Source: Paracoccaceae bacterium | GTDB lineage: Bacteria; Pseudomonadota; Alphaproteobacteria; Rhodobacterales; Rhodobacteraceae | DNA length: 8,883 nt | NCBI GenBank assembly: GCA_003512825.1 | Contig: DOOI01000213.1 | Coordinates: forward strand, 1 to 8,883 | Reading direction: 5' to 3' | Notes under the pieces: generated by a model | What the model was told of the DNA's origin: nothing | Database searches by the model: none | What the model saw: the letters and a program-made list of their open reading frames with translations, nothing else | Shown here: positions 1 through 5,585 of the stretch, in pieces | How positions within the stretch are numbered: position 1 is the stretch's first letter | How the letters are laid out: every line of letters begins with the position of its first letter | Made by a program: the position numbers and the translations under genes

Positions 1-16
1 TGTGCTCTTCCGATCT
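1..16. other. Illumina adapter remnant (not genomic)
   Basis: All 16 bases, TGTGCTCTTCCGATCT, match the 3' end of the TruSeq read-2 (index-side) adapter as it is ligated to an insert. The TGTG part separates it from the read-1 side adapter, which shares only the last 13 bases. The match ends exactly where a plausible coding frame begins. This is established knowledge of the adapter sequence plus direct reading. Genomic sequence should be taken to begin at base 17. Confidence 0.93.
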
Positions 17-17
17 G

Positions 18-413
18 CTGATGCTGGCCGAGAGCGGCTTGAGCAAGCTGGAGCGCGAACTGATTGCGGTGGCTGTCTCGGCGCTCAATCGGTGCTTTTA
101 TTGCCTCACCGCCCATGGCGCAGCCGTGCGGGAATTATCTGGCGATCCCATCTTGGGCGAGATGATGGTGATGAACTGGCGCACTGCGCCGCTCACCGAA
201 AAGCAAAAGGCAATGCTGACCTTCTCCGAAAAGGTCACGCTGGCCTCTGCCACAGTGACCGAGGCCGACCGCCAAGGCCTGCGCGACCATGGCTTCAGCG
301 ATCGTGATATCTGGGACATCGCCAATGTCGCCGCCTTCTTTAACATGACCAATCGCGTGGCATCCGCTACGGACATGCGCCCGAACGACGAGTATCACGC
401 GCAACACAGATGA
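18..413 (+). CDS. AhpD-like peroxidase-related protein, 5' truncated
   Basis: This is the C-terminal part of a carboxymuconolactone decarboxylase/AhpD-superfamily protein, closest in style to the 'uncharacterized peroxidase-related enzyme' family. The first whole genomic codon is at 18. The ATG at 21 is very probably internal, because family members run about 190 residues and about 60 appear to be missing here. Counting from that ATG, the redox motif CFYC lies at residues 25-28, His is at 32, and Glu at 13 is 12 residues before the first Cys. That spacing reproduces Glu118, Cys130, Cys133 and His137 of Mycobacterium AhpD; the His between the two cysteines there is Tyr here. The family reduces peroxides through the CxxC pair, but the substrate of this branch is not known. 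The TGA at 411-413 overlaps the next ATG (ATGA), so translation is probably coupled to the OmpA-domain gene. The upstream part is lost at the contig end. Confidence 0.86.
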   Translation: MMLAESGLSKLERELIAVAVSALNRCFYCLTAHGAAVRELSGDPILGEMMVMNWRTAPLTEKQKAMLTFSEKVTLASATVTEADRQGLRDHGFSDRDIWDIANVAAFFNMTNRVASATDMRPNDEYHAQHR

Positions 414-1384
414 CAGGCCGGGCCATCATAGCCGCGCGTCTTGCGCTCATCTTGGCGCTCCTTGTCGGAGGGGTGACGTCCCTCCATGCCCAAGAGGCCT
501 ATGTATTGCCCTTGCCCAAGCAATCTCGTTTGGCACTGGAGATCACCGCGCCGGGCGAAAGCTATGCTCTGCCCATCGGTCCCTTTGCGGGCAGCGTGCC
601 AACCGATGAGGTCTCAGGCACGCTCACCACCCGCGTCTGGCGTATCGCCCAAGCTCAGGGGTTGACCACAGAACAGATCATCGCGCCTTTGCGGGCCCGC
701 CTCAAAGATGCGGGGTTCCAGGAACGCCTTTCTTGTGCCGACCTTGTCTGTGGTGGCTTTGACTTCCGCTTTGCCATCCCCGTGGTGCCCGCCCCCGAAA
801 TGCAGGTCGACATCGGCAATTTCCGCTTCCTCGCCGCCCAGCGCGGCGACGAGGCGCTTTCGCTCCTGGTCAGTCGCACAGGCACCTTGGGCTTTGTGCA
901 ATTGATGCACATCGCGCCGCCCGGCGTTGGCGTGCCCAAATCCAGCCTGACCGCGGATATGCCCAGCGCCACGCCCACCACCCCCAGCGAAACCGCCGCC
1001 CAGCCCCGCTCTATTGAAGAGGCCTTGCAAACCCGTGGCAGCGCCGTTCTGCGCGACCTCTCCTTCGAGAGCGGCAAATCCACCCTCAGCCCCGGCCCCT
1101 ATGCCAGCCTCACAGCCCTTGCCGCGTTTCTGCGAGCCGAGCCCACACGCCGCATCGCCCTTGTTGGTCACACAGACGCCACGGGCTCGCTCGAAGGCAA
1201 TATCGCCCTGTCTGAACGTCGCGCCGCCGCAGTGCTCGAGCGCCTTGTCTCGGGCCACGGCGTGCTGCGCGCACAACTCGAATCGCGCGGCGTGGGCTAT
1301 CTCGCCCCGCTTGCGGCAAATGCCACCGAAGCAGGCCGAGAGGCCAATCGCCGGGTGGAAGCCGTGCTGCTGGCGACCAAATAA
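410..1384 (+). CDS. Secreted OmpA-domain protein
   Basis: A 324-residue protein with a typical signal peptide: Arg4 and Arg10, a hydrophobic stretch at about 11-23, and a likely signal peptidase I site after LHA at 25-27. It should be exported to the periplasm or outer membrane. The C-terminal third (about 212-322) is an OmpA/MotB-type peptidoglycan-binding domain. It has GHTDATGS at 253-260, LSERRA at 267-272 and NRRVE at 313-317. Asp256 and Arg271 are 15 residues apart, like the diaminopimelate-binding Asp271/Arg286 pair of Acinetobacter OmpA. The N-terminal domain (about 30-170), with a Cys109/Cys114 pair, I do not recognise with confidence; the Cys spacing faintly recalls DUF4892. A Pro/Thr/Ser-rich linker (about 183-200) joins the two parts. 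No Shine-Dalgarno is visible; the start overlaps the stop of the AhpD-like gene by 4 nt, which suggests translational coupling. The domain call is firm; the cellular role is inferred. Confidence 0.9.
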   Translation: MTGRAIIAARLALILALLVGGVTSLHAQEAYVLPLPKQSRLALEITAPGESYALPIGPFAGSVPTDEVSGTLTTRVWRIAQAQGLTTEQIIAPLRARLKDAGFQERLSCADLVCGGFDFRFAIPVVPAPEMQVDIGNFRFLAAQRGDEALSLLVSRTGTLGFVQLMHIAPPGVGVPKSSLTADMPSATPTTPSETAAQPRSIEEALQTRGSAVLRDLSFESGKSTLSPGPYASLTALAAFLRAEPTRRIALVGHTDATGSLEGNIALSERRAAAVLERLVSGHGVLRAQLESRGVGYLAPLAANATEAGREANRRVEAVLLATK

Positions 1385-1390
1385 AGCGGC

Positions 1391-1867
1391 CTAAAGATTG
1401 CCCGCCTTCGCCACCAACTCTTCATTATAAAGCATCAACCGATCCAGCAACGCCATGAACTGATCCAGCTCGATCGGATTGAACGGCGCCACCACCTCGT
1501 CATTGCGGTCTTGCACGATTGCCAAACCACGCTGATGAAGCATCACGCCCTCAGCGCTCAGGCACAGATCAGATTGCCGGGCATCCGCCAGCCGCGTTTC
1601 AGATGTCAGCAGGCCCCGCGCAAGCAGCCCCCGCAACAGCCTGCTCAACTGCCCTTTGTCCATCAACAACCGCGCAGCAATCTGCGCCAAAGTTACAGGT
1701 TGATGCGCCCCGACCAGCCCCAAGACCCGCCATTCATTGAGCGTCAGCCCCAATGCCTTGCTGAAAATCACCGCGCCATCGGCGGCATTGATCGCGGCGA
1801 AACGCGCAATTTTGAACGTCAGCGCATCTTCGATTGTCTCGATTGGTGGATGGCGGATTTCTGGCAT
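1391..1867 (-). CDS. MarR-family transcriptional regulator
   Basis: A 158-residue winged-helix regulator. The core runs from about residue 43 (LTLNEWRVL) through helix 2 (LAQIAARLL, 60-68), the recognition helix (KGQLSRLLRGLLARGLL, 71-87) and a wing with R92 and D95AR, ending LCLSAEG at 101-107. Such proteins bind DNA as dimers and usually repress neighbouring genes in response to small molecules or oxidants. The only cysteine is Cys102, so the N-terminal sensing Cys of OhrR-type regulators is absent. I chose the ATG at 1867 because AAGGGG lies 8 nt upstream. The frame stays open to an ATG at 1975, but that extension (36 residues) is low-complexity, unlike the family, and would bury the ribosome-binding site. 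The gene converges on the OmpA-domain gene with only 6 nt between stop codons. Its ligand and targets cannot be read from the sequence. Confidence 0.9.
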   Translation of the reverse strand: MPEIRHPPIETIEDALTFKIARFAAINAADGAVIFSKALGLTLNEWRVLGLVGAHQPVTLAQIAARLLMDKGQLSRLLRGLLARGLLTSETRLADARQSDLCLSAEGVMLHQRGLAIVQDRNDEVVAPFNPIELDQFMALLDRLMLYNEELVAKAGNL

Positions 1868-1875
1868 CGCAAGCA

Positions 1876-1884
1876 CCCCTTCCT
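1876..1884 (-). promoter_or_regulatory. Ribosome-binding site that fixes the MarR start
   Basis: On the minus strand AGGAAGGGG lies just upstream of the ATG at 1867, with the AAGGGG part spaced 8 nt from it. This supports the 158-residue form over the longer open frame starting at 1975. Confidence 0.65.
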
Positions 1885-1990
1885 TTCGATCAGACCGACC
1901 CGTCGCGCCTGCGCCCTCACAGAATCGGGCGCGGCTGGTATCGGACGGATGTGCACCGTTCCAAAACGTTAACACAGGCGGGGCAGATTT

Positions 1991-2004
1991 ACGTCATGAC
2001 GTCA
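1991..2004. promoter_or_regulatory. Palindrome upstream of the MarR gene, possible operator
   Basis: ACGTCATGACGT (1991-2002) is a perfect 12-bp palindrome. It overlaps a second palindrome, TGACGTCA (1997-2004), giving ACGTCA twice, 8 nt apart. It lies about 124 nt upstream of the MarR start, in the 228-nt spacer between that gene and the end of the NfeD-like gene. MarR proteins often bind palindromes in their own upstream region, so autoregulation is a reasonable guess. No convincing -35/-10 pair was found next to it, and a palindrome of this length can occur by chance. Confidence 0.3.
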
Positions 2005-2095
2005 GCCAGACACCAACCATACGCAAATCATACGTCGAAACAGGCCTCACATCCGGTGGTTAATCTCGCGCGCGCCCCTGTCACAAATCGCGGCC

Positions 2096-2377
2096 TCAGT
2101 TGTCGTTGATATCGCGGTTCCACAACCGCACCGAGCCGCGTTCACGCGGGAAACGCCGGTTCAGCGCCCACCACGCAATCACGGATGAACAGGCGTAAAC
2201 CAACACCGTCCCCGCAAAGCTCGCGCCAAAAAATCCGGTTGCCGTCAGCCCTGCCATCAACAAGGCCCCCAGCGCAAAACCCAACAAGATAAAGCCCGGC
2301 AGCAACATCTCGGCTAACCCCAGAATTGCCGCCATCACCAGCCAAACCCACCAAAGCGTCCAGGCTTCCATCAGCAT
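2096..2377 (-). CDS. Short NfeD-like membrane protein (YbbJ type)
   Basis: A 93-residue protein with hydrophobic segments at about 8-28, 31-49 and 54-71, followed by a short charged tail ending in RDIND, as in short NfeD homologues. It lacks the ClpP-like protease domain of long NfeD forms and appears to lack a full soluble OB-fold domain. It sits directly downstream of the SPFH gene: the TAA of that gene and this ATG share one base (TAATG), so the two are almost certainly co-translated. Pairing of an NfeD-type protein with a stomatin-like partner is a well-known arrangement, as in E. coli qmcA-ybbJ. The proposed role is in membrane microdomain organisation or membrane-protein quality control. 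A second ATG at 2371 is a possible alternative start. The family call rests on size, topology and neighbour more than on sharp motifs. Confidence 0.82.
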   Translation of the reverse strand: MLMEAWTLWWVWLVMAAILGLAEMLLPGFILLGFALGALLMAGLTATGFFGASFAGTVLVYACSSVIAWWALNRRFPRERGSVRLWNRDINDN

Positions 2378-3252
2378 TACTTGCCTCCTTTCAACAGCTT
2401 AAAGGCATCACCAAAGGCCTCCAAAGCGGCGGCAGGCAAGATGATCGTCTGTTTTCCCTGTCCTGCGGCAACAGCTTCCAATGCCTCGACTTGCCGCAGT
2501 GCCACTTGGTATTGCGCTGCCTCCAACCCGTTTTCGCGGATCGCTCCGGCCACCACGCCTGTTGCATAGGCTTCTGCATCTGCTTGAATGCGCCGCGCCT
2601 TGGCCTCTTGCTCTGCCGCATATAGCTGCGCGTCTGCGCTCAACTCCACGGCCCGCTTTTTGCCTTCCGCTTCCGTGACTTGCGCCCGGCGCGCGCGCTC
2701 TGCGTTGAGCTGTTGCAGCATCGCCGCGCGGGTCGCGCTATCTAGATTGACGTCCAGAATTTCGGCCCGCGTCACCTCAATTCCCCAATCATCCACCATC
2801 GCACGCACTGCTTCGCGGATCTTGTTGATCAACTCGGCCCGGTTCGACTGAACTTCGTCCAACTCCATCTTGCCGATCTCCGAGCGCACAATGCCCGCGA
2901 CTGTGGTGGCAATCGCCCCATCAACATCACGGATCCGGTAAACCGTCTTTTCCGGTTCGGTAATGCGATAAAAGACGCTGGTTTCCACCTTAACCAAGAC
3001 GTTGTCCGAGGTGATTGCATCTTGCTCGGCAGTCGGCAATTGGCGCTCCAAAATGGAAATGCGATGTGCCACAATATCCAGAAAAGGAACGATAAAATTC
3101 AAGCCTGGTCCCAGAACCGAGCGCAACCGCCCAAAGCGCTCCACCACGAATTTTTCCGATTGAGGAACAATGCGGATCGCTTTCGCAAGCGTGACGATAA
3201 TAACAAGGGCAACCGCCAATAGGCCCAAGTTGGCGCCGATAATCTCTTCCAT
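2377..3252 (-). CDS. qmcA: SPFH/stomatin-family membrane protein, QmcA-like
   Basis: A 291-residue protein, close to the usual 300 or so for bacterial QmcA/paraslipin proteins. Residues 6-24 form one N-terminal membrane segment. The SPFH (band 7) domain covers about 25-185 and includes IRIVPQSEKFVVERFGR (27-43), LGPGLNFIVPF (47-57), the DNVLVKV strand and a late WGIEVTRAEILDV segment. An Ala/Glu-rich coiled-coil region follows (about 190-240). These proteins assemble into large ring- or cage-like oligomers at the inner membrane and are linked to FtsH-type proteolysis and membrane microdomains. The start is secure: AGGAGGG is 5 nt upstream of the ATG. It is first in a two-gene operon with the NfeD-like gene. 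A possible promoter lies immediately upstream. The gene symbol is by family resemblance and by the partner gene. Confidence 0.92.
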   Translation of the reverse strand: MEEIIGANLGLLAVALVIIVTLAKAIRIVPQSEKFVVERFGRLRSVLGPGLNFIVPFLDIVAHRISILERQLPTAEQDAITSDNVLVKVETSVFYRITEPEKTVYRIRDVDGAIATTVAGIVRSEIGKMELDEVQSNRAELINKIREAVRAMVDDWGIEVTRAEILDVNLDSATRAAMLQQLNAERARRAQVTEAEGKKRAVELSADAQLYAAEQEAKARRIQADAEAYATGVVAGAIRENGLEAAQYQVALRQVEALEAVAAGQGKQTIILPAAALEAFGDAFKLLKGGK

Positions 3253-3256
3253 AAAG

Positions 3257-3263
3257 CCCTCCT
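3257..3263 (-). promoter_or_regulatory. Strong ribosome-binding site of the qmcA-like gene
   Basis: AGGAGGG on the minus strand, followed by a 5-nt spacer (GCTTT) and the ATG at 3252. It is the best Shine-Dalgarno match in the window and settles the start of the SPFH gene. Confidence 0.8.
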
Positions 3264-3275
3264 GTAATTTCGCGA

Positions 3276-3304
3276 TAAATACAGCGGCGCGCCAGAGTTA
3301 CCAA
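3276..3304 (-). promoter_or_regulatory. Possible promoter of the qmcA/NfeD operon
   Basis: On the minus strand TTGGTA (3304-3299) and TATTTA (3281-3276) are separated by 17 nt. They match the sigma-70 consensus at 4 of 6 and 3 of 6 positions. Transcription would start about 6 nt upstream of the ribosome-binding site. The spacing is ideal, but the -10 box is weak. Confidence 0.3.
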
Positions 3305-3393
3305 ATGAAATCGTTCAAATCACTCTCCCTAAGGTAGAGTTTTTGCCCGTTTGTTTTGGCTGAGCAAGGCTTTCGGGCATGACGCCCGCGGAC

Positions 3394-3426
3394 AAAGACA
3401 AACCCCCGAGGCAGGGCCACGGGGGT
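3394..3426 (-). terminator. Rho-independent terminator of rpsU
   Basis: Read on the minus strand, ACCCCCG (3426-3420) and CGGGGGT (3408-3402) form a 7-bp GC-rich stem around an 11-nt loop. The T-rich run TTTGTCTTTG follows. It lies 37 nt beyond the rpsU stop codon and should isolate rpsU from the qmcA-like operon downstream. The T-tract is interrupted, so termination may be incomplete. Confidence 0.7.
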
Positions 3427-3462
3427 CATCTTGCGTCATCAGAAATGCCGCCAGAGAGCTGC

Positions 3463-3669
3463 TTAGAGCATACCCTCGCGCTGTGCTTTCTTGCGCGCCA
3501 GCTTCCGGGCCCGACGGACCGCTTCGGCTTGCTCGCGTGCTTTCTTGACGGAAGGCTTCTCGAAATGTTGCTTAAGCTTCATTTCGCGGAAGACGCCCTC
3601 GCGCTGCAGCTTTTTCTTCAGGGCCCGAAGGGCCTGGTCGACGTTGTTGTCGCGTACGCTTACCTGCAT
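3463..3669 (-). CDS. rpsU: 30S ribosomal protein S21
   Basis: A 68-residue, highly basic protein with the S21 signature: MQVSVRDNN at the N-terminus, [19 protein letters not shown] (13-31), then a long Arg/Lys/Ala-rich helical tail ([12 protein letters not shown], 52-63). S21 sits on the platform of the small ribosomal subunit near the 3' end of 16S rRNA and assists translation initiation. The length is normal for alphaproteobacteria. The gene stands alone, with its own promoter (3722-3750) and a terminator after its stop codon. The ribosome-binding site is unusual: an AAGGTGG sequence partly buried in a small hairpin that ends right at the ATG. It is divergent from the COQ9-family gene. Confidence 0.96.
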   Translation of the reverse strand: MQVSVRDNNVDQALRALKKKLQREGVFREMKLKQHFEKPSVKKAREQAEAVRRARKLARKKAQREGML

Positions 3670-3687
3670 GTGGTTTTCACCACCTTT
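3670..3687 (-). promoter_or_regulatory. Hairpin over the rpsU ribosome-binding site
   Basis: On the minus strand GTGGT (3683-3679) pairs with ACCAC (3674-3670) around a GAAA tetraloop. The 3' arm of the stem touches the ATG at 3669. The Shine-Dalgarno-like AAAGG (3687-3683) runs into the 5' arm. The stem either masks part of the ribosome-binding site or brings an AAAGG lying 13 nt away closer to the start codon. The pairing is read directly; the effect is inferred. Confidence 0.4.
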
Positions 3688-3721
3688 CTAGGTTGAGTTG
3701 CAAAAGATTGCAGGACGCGGG

Positions 3722-3750
3722 TCTATAGCAACCGTCGTGCTAAATGTCTA
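3722..3750 (-). promoter_or_regulatory. rpsU promoter
   Basis: On the minus strand TAGACA (3750-3745) and TATAGA (3727-3722) are separated by 17 nt. They match the -35 consensus at 5 of 6 and the -10 consensus at 4 of 6 positions. Transcription would start near 3715, giving a leader of about 45 nt. It lies in the 108-nt divergent spacer shared with the COQ9-family gene, for which I see no equally good promoter. Confidence 0.5.
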
Positions 3751-3777
3751 GAGTGCCCTCAACACCGGGAGATTATG

Positions 3778-4473
3778 ATGACGAACCCATCCCCAGAGCT
3801 TGACCAGTTGCTCGATGCCGCCCTGTCTCACGTCGCCTTCGAAGGCTGGACGCCCACAACCTTCACCGAGGCCGTTGCCGATTCGGGGTTGGATTTGGCC
3901 GTGGCGCAGGCGCTTTGTCCACGGGGCGCCGTGGACTTGGCGATTGCCTATCACCACCGTGGGGATCGCGCCATGCGCGCGCGCCTGCACGCCACCGACC
4001 TGAGCCCCATGCGCTACCGCGACCGCGTGGCCTTCGCCGTGCGTGCCCGGCTTGAAGCCGCCGAAGACCGCGAAGCCGTGCGACGTGGCACCACGCTCTT
4101 TGCCCTGCCGCATCACGCCGCCGATGGTGCCCGGCTCATCTGGGGCACGGCAGATCACATCTGGACGGCGCTTGGCGATACCTCCGACGATGTCAACTGG
4201 TATACGAAACGCGCCACGCTTTCAGGGGTTTATGGCTCGACCGTGCTATTTTGGCTGGGCGACCAGTCCGAGGATCATTCCGCAACATGGGCCTTTCTTG
4301 AACGTCGGATCGATAATGTGATGCAGATCGAAAAAGTGAAAGCGCAGGTGCGGGGAAACAAGTTTCTCTCGGGTCTGCTCGCGGGCCCCACAGCCTTGTT
4401 GGGCCGCATCAAAGCCCCGGGCGCGCGTCCCGATATGCCCGGCCGCTGGTCCAACACCGACCCGAGCGCCTGA
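3778..4473 (+). CDS. COQ9-family protein, ubiquinone biosynthesis accessory
   Basis: A 231-residue protein of the COQ9 family. The N-terminal half is helical with a TetR-like look (LLDAALSHVAFEGW near the start). The family signature covers about 140-185, including DVNWYTKRA, a GVYGST segment, FWLGDQSED, TWAFLERRI and IEKVKAQ. Known COQ9 proteins bind lipids or isoprenoids and help COQ7 hydroxylate the ubiquinone precursor; despite the fold they are not regulators. The C-terminal 40 or so residues, rich in Gly, Pro and Ala, are an extension I cannot assign. Two ATG codons are adjacent (3775 and 3778). GGGAG at 3767-3771 lies 3 nt from the first and 6 nt from the second, so I prefer 3778. A quinone oxidoreductase-like gene follows after 29 nt and is probably in the same operon. 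A role in ubiquinone synthesis here is inferred from the family. Confidence 0.9.
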   Translation: MTNPSPELDQLLDAALSHVAFEGWTPTTFTEAVADSGLDLAVAQALCPRGAVDLAIAYHHRGDRAMRARLHATDLSPMRYRDRVAFAVRARLEAAEDREAVRRGTTLFALPHHAADGARLIWGTADHIWTALGDTSDDVNWYTKRATLSGVYGSTVLFWLGDQSEDHSATWAFLERRIDNVMQIEKVKAQVRGNKFLSGLLAGPTALLGRIKAPGARPDMPGRWSNTDPSA

Positions 4474-4502
4474 CGCGCTCTCGATAGAAATAGGAAAGAT
4501 CC

Positions 4503-5486
4503 ATGACAGACCTGATGCGCGCGATTGAAATCAGCCAACCCGGCGGCCCAGAGGTGCTCACCCCGGTCGAACGCCCCCGTCCCACCGCAGGCCAAGGCCA
4601 AGTGGTGATCCGCGTCGCCTATGCGGGCGTTAACCGCCCCGATGCTCTGCAACGCGCAGGCGCATATGCGCCCCCGCCCGGCGCATCTGATCTGCCCGGC
4701 CTCGAATGCGCGGGTTGGGTCGCAGAAATTGGTCCCGGGGTTTCAAACCTGAAAGTCGGCGATGAAGTCTGCGCCCTCCTGCCGGGAGGGGGCTATGCCG
4801 AGTTCGTCGCAACCCCCGCCGCCCACTGTCTTCCGATTCCAAAAGGGTTAACGCTGAAGGAGGCCGCCTGCCTCCCAGAGACCTTTTTCACCGTCTGGAC
4901 CAACGTATTTCTGCGAGGATCCCTAAAACCCGGCCACCGCTTCCTTGTGCATGGTGGGTCCTCGGGAATTGGTACTACGGCTATCCAATTGGCGCGCGCC
5001 TTTGGTGCACGCGTGTTCACGACTGTCGGAACGCGAGAAAAGGCCGCGGCATGCGCGGCCTTGGGCGCTGAAAAGGTGATTATCTATAAAGAAGAGGACT
5101 TTGTTGAAGTTCTTTCTGCCGAAGGCGGTGCTGATCTTATCCTTGATATGGTGGGCGGGCTGTATCTTCCACGCAATTTGCGGGCTTTGGCCGATGATGG
5201 GCGACTGGTGCAAATCGCTTTCTTACAAGGCCCAAAAGTCGAGGTGAACTTCGCTCAACTCATGACGCGTCGTCTTACCATCACGGGCTCAACCCTTCGT
5301 CCTCAATCCGAGCTCGCCAAGGCGCGCATCGCGGAAGATCTGCTCACCCATGTCTGGCCTTTGCTCGAGGCGGGAAAAGTCGCGCCTGTCATGGATAGTG
5401 AATTCCCTCTGGATCAGGCCTCGCAGGCCCATGCTCGGATGGAAAGCTCAGGCCATATTGGCAAAATCGTCCTAAAAGTTGCCTAG
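4503..5486 (+). CDS. NAD(P)H-quinone oxidoreductase, PIG3/QOR type
   Basis: A 327-residue medium-chain reductase of the zinc-free quinone oxidoreductase group. The N-terminal GroES-like domain has AGVNRPDALQRAG (41-53) and LPGLECAGWV (64-73). The nucleotide-binding domain has VHGGSSGIGTTAIQLA (149-164), the glycine-rich turn for NADPH. GSTLRPQSELAKA (262-274) resembles the signature of the PIG3 subgroup. The cysteine cluster of the structural zinc lobe of alcohol dehydrogenases is missing, as expected for this group. Such enzymes reduce quinones or enones with NADPH in the cytoplasm; the true substrate is unknown. AGGAAAG is placed about 7 nt before the ATG at 4503. The gene lies 29 nt after the COQ9-family gene, and no terminator is seen between them, so co-transcription is likely. 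A strong hairpin terminator follows in the downstream spacer. Confidence 0.92.
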   Translation: MTDLMRAIEISQPGGPEVLTPVERPRPTAGQGQVVIRVAYAGVNRPDALQRAGAYAPPPGASDLPGLECAGWVAEIGPGVSNLKVGDEVCALLPGGGYAEFVATPAAHCLPIPKGLTLKEAACLPETFFTVWTNVFLRGSLKPGHRFLVHGGSSGIGTTAIQLARAFGARVFTTVGTREKAAACAALGAEKVIIYKEEDFVEVLSAEGGADLILDMVGGLYLPRNLRALADDGRLVQIAFLQGPKVEVNFAQLMTRRLTITGSTLRPQSELAKARIAEDLLTHVWPLLEAGKVAPVMDSEFPLDQASQAHARMESSGHIGKIVLKVA

Positions 5487-5500
5487 GTCTCATTGCTGAA

Positions 5501-5551
5501 AATATCCCGGGGGGTGAGGCCAAAGGCCGAGGGGGGCAGCGCCCCCCTTTT
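5501..5551 (+). repeat. GC-rich double-hairpin element, REP-like
   Basis: The element starts AATATCCCGGGGGG, then has GGCC-AAA-GGCC (5518-5528), then GGGGGGC-AGC-GCCCCCC (5531-5547), then TTTT. The CCCGGGGGG at the left can also pair with the CCCCCC at the right, so alternative folds exist. From memory, very similar intergenic elements (a short AT-rich lead, CCCGGGGG, a hairpin, then GGGGGCAG.GCCCCC) recur in Rhodobacterales genomes. Only one copy is present in this window, so its repeat status is inferred. Confidence 0.45.
5530..5551 (+). terminator. Rho-independent terminator after the COQ9/QOR operon
   Basis: A 7-bp all-GC stem (GGGGGGC at 5531-5537 with GCCCCCC at 5541-5547), extended by an A-T pair, has the loop AGC and is followed by TTTT (5548-5551). 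It lies 44 nt past the stop codon of the quinone oxidoreductase gene and 35 nt before rnr. It therefore separates the two transcription units and implies a promoter for rnr in the short spacer, which I could not identify. Confidence 0.72.
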
Positions 5552-5585
5552 CCCTCATGACGTCGCCTGCGCGCCGTGATAGGGC

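Noticed and set aside
614..1276. A 220-codon open frame on the minus strand opposite the OmpA-domain gene
   Set aside because: It is Gly/Ala-rich with no recognisable motif and lies wholly inside a gene with a clear signal peptide and OmpA domain; in high-GC DNA such shadows are expected.
1385..1390. Possible bidirectional terminator between the convergent OmpA-domain and MarR genes
   Set aside because: The gap is 6 nt, and no stable stem with a T-run is visible around the two stop codons.
1511..2109. Several + strand open frames opposite and upstream of the MarR gene
   Set aside because: They are Gln/Pro/Arg-rich shadow translations with no plausible ribosome-binding site, and the MarR call on the other strand explains the region.
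3374..3388. CGGGC-ATGAC-GCCCG hairpin between the rpsU terminator and the qmcA leader
   Set aside because: A short 5-bp stem with no T-tract on either strand; not enough to call a terminator or RNA element.
1994..5564. The 10-base string TCATGACGTC occurs both upstream of the MarR gene (1994-2003) and upstream of rnr (5555-5564)
   Set aside because: In a window of this size dozens of repeated 10-mers are expected by chance, so two copies alone do not suggest a shared regulator.
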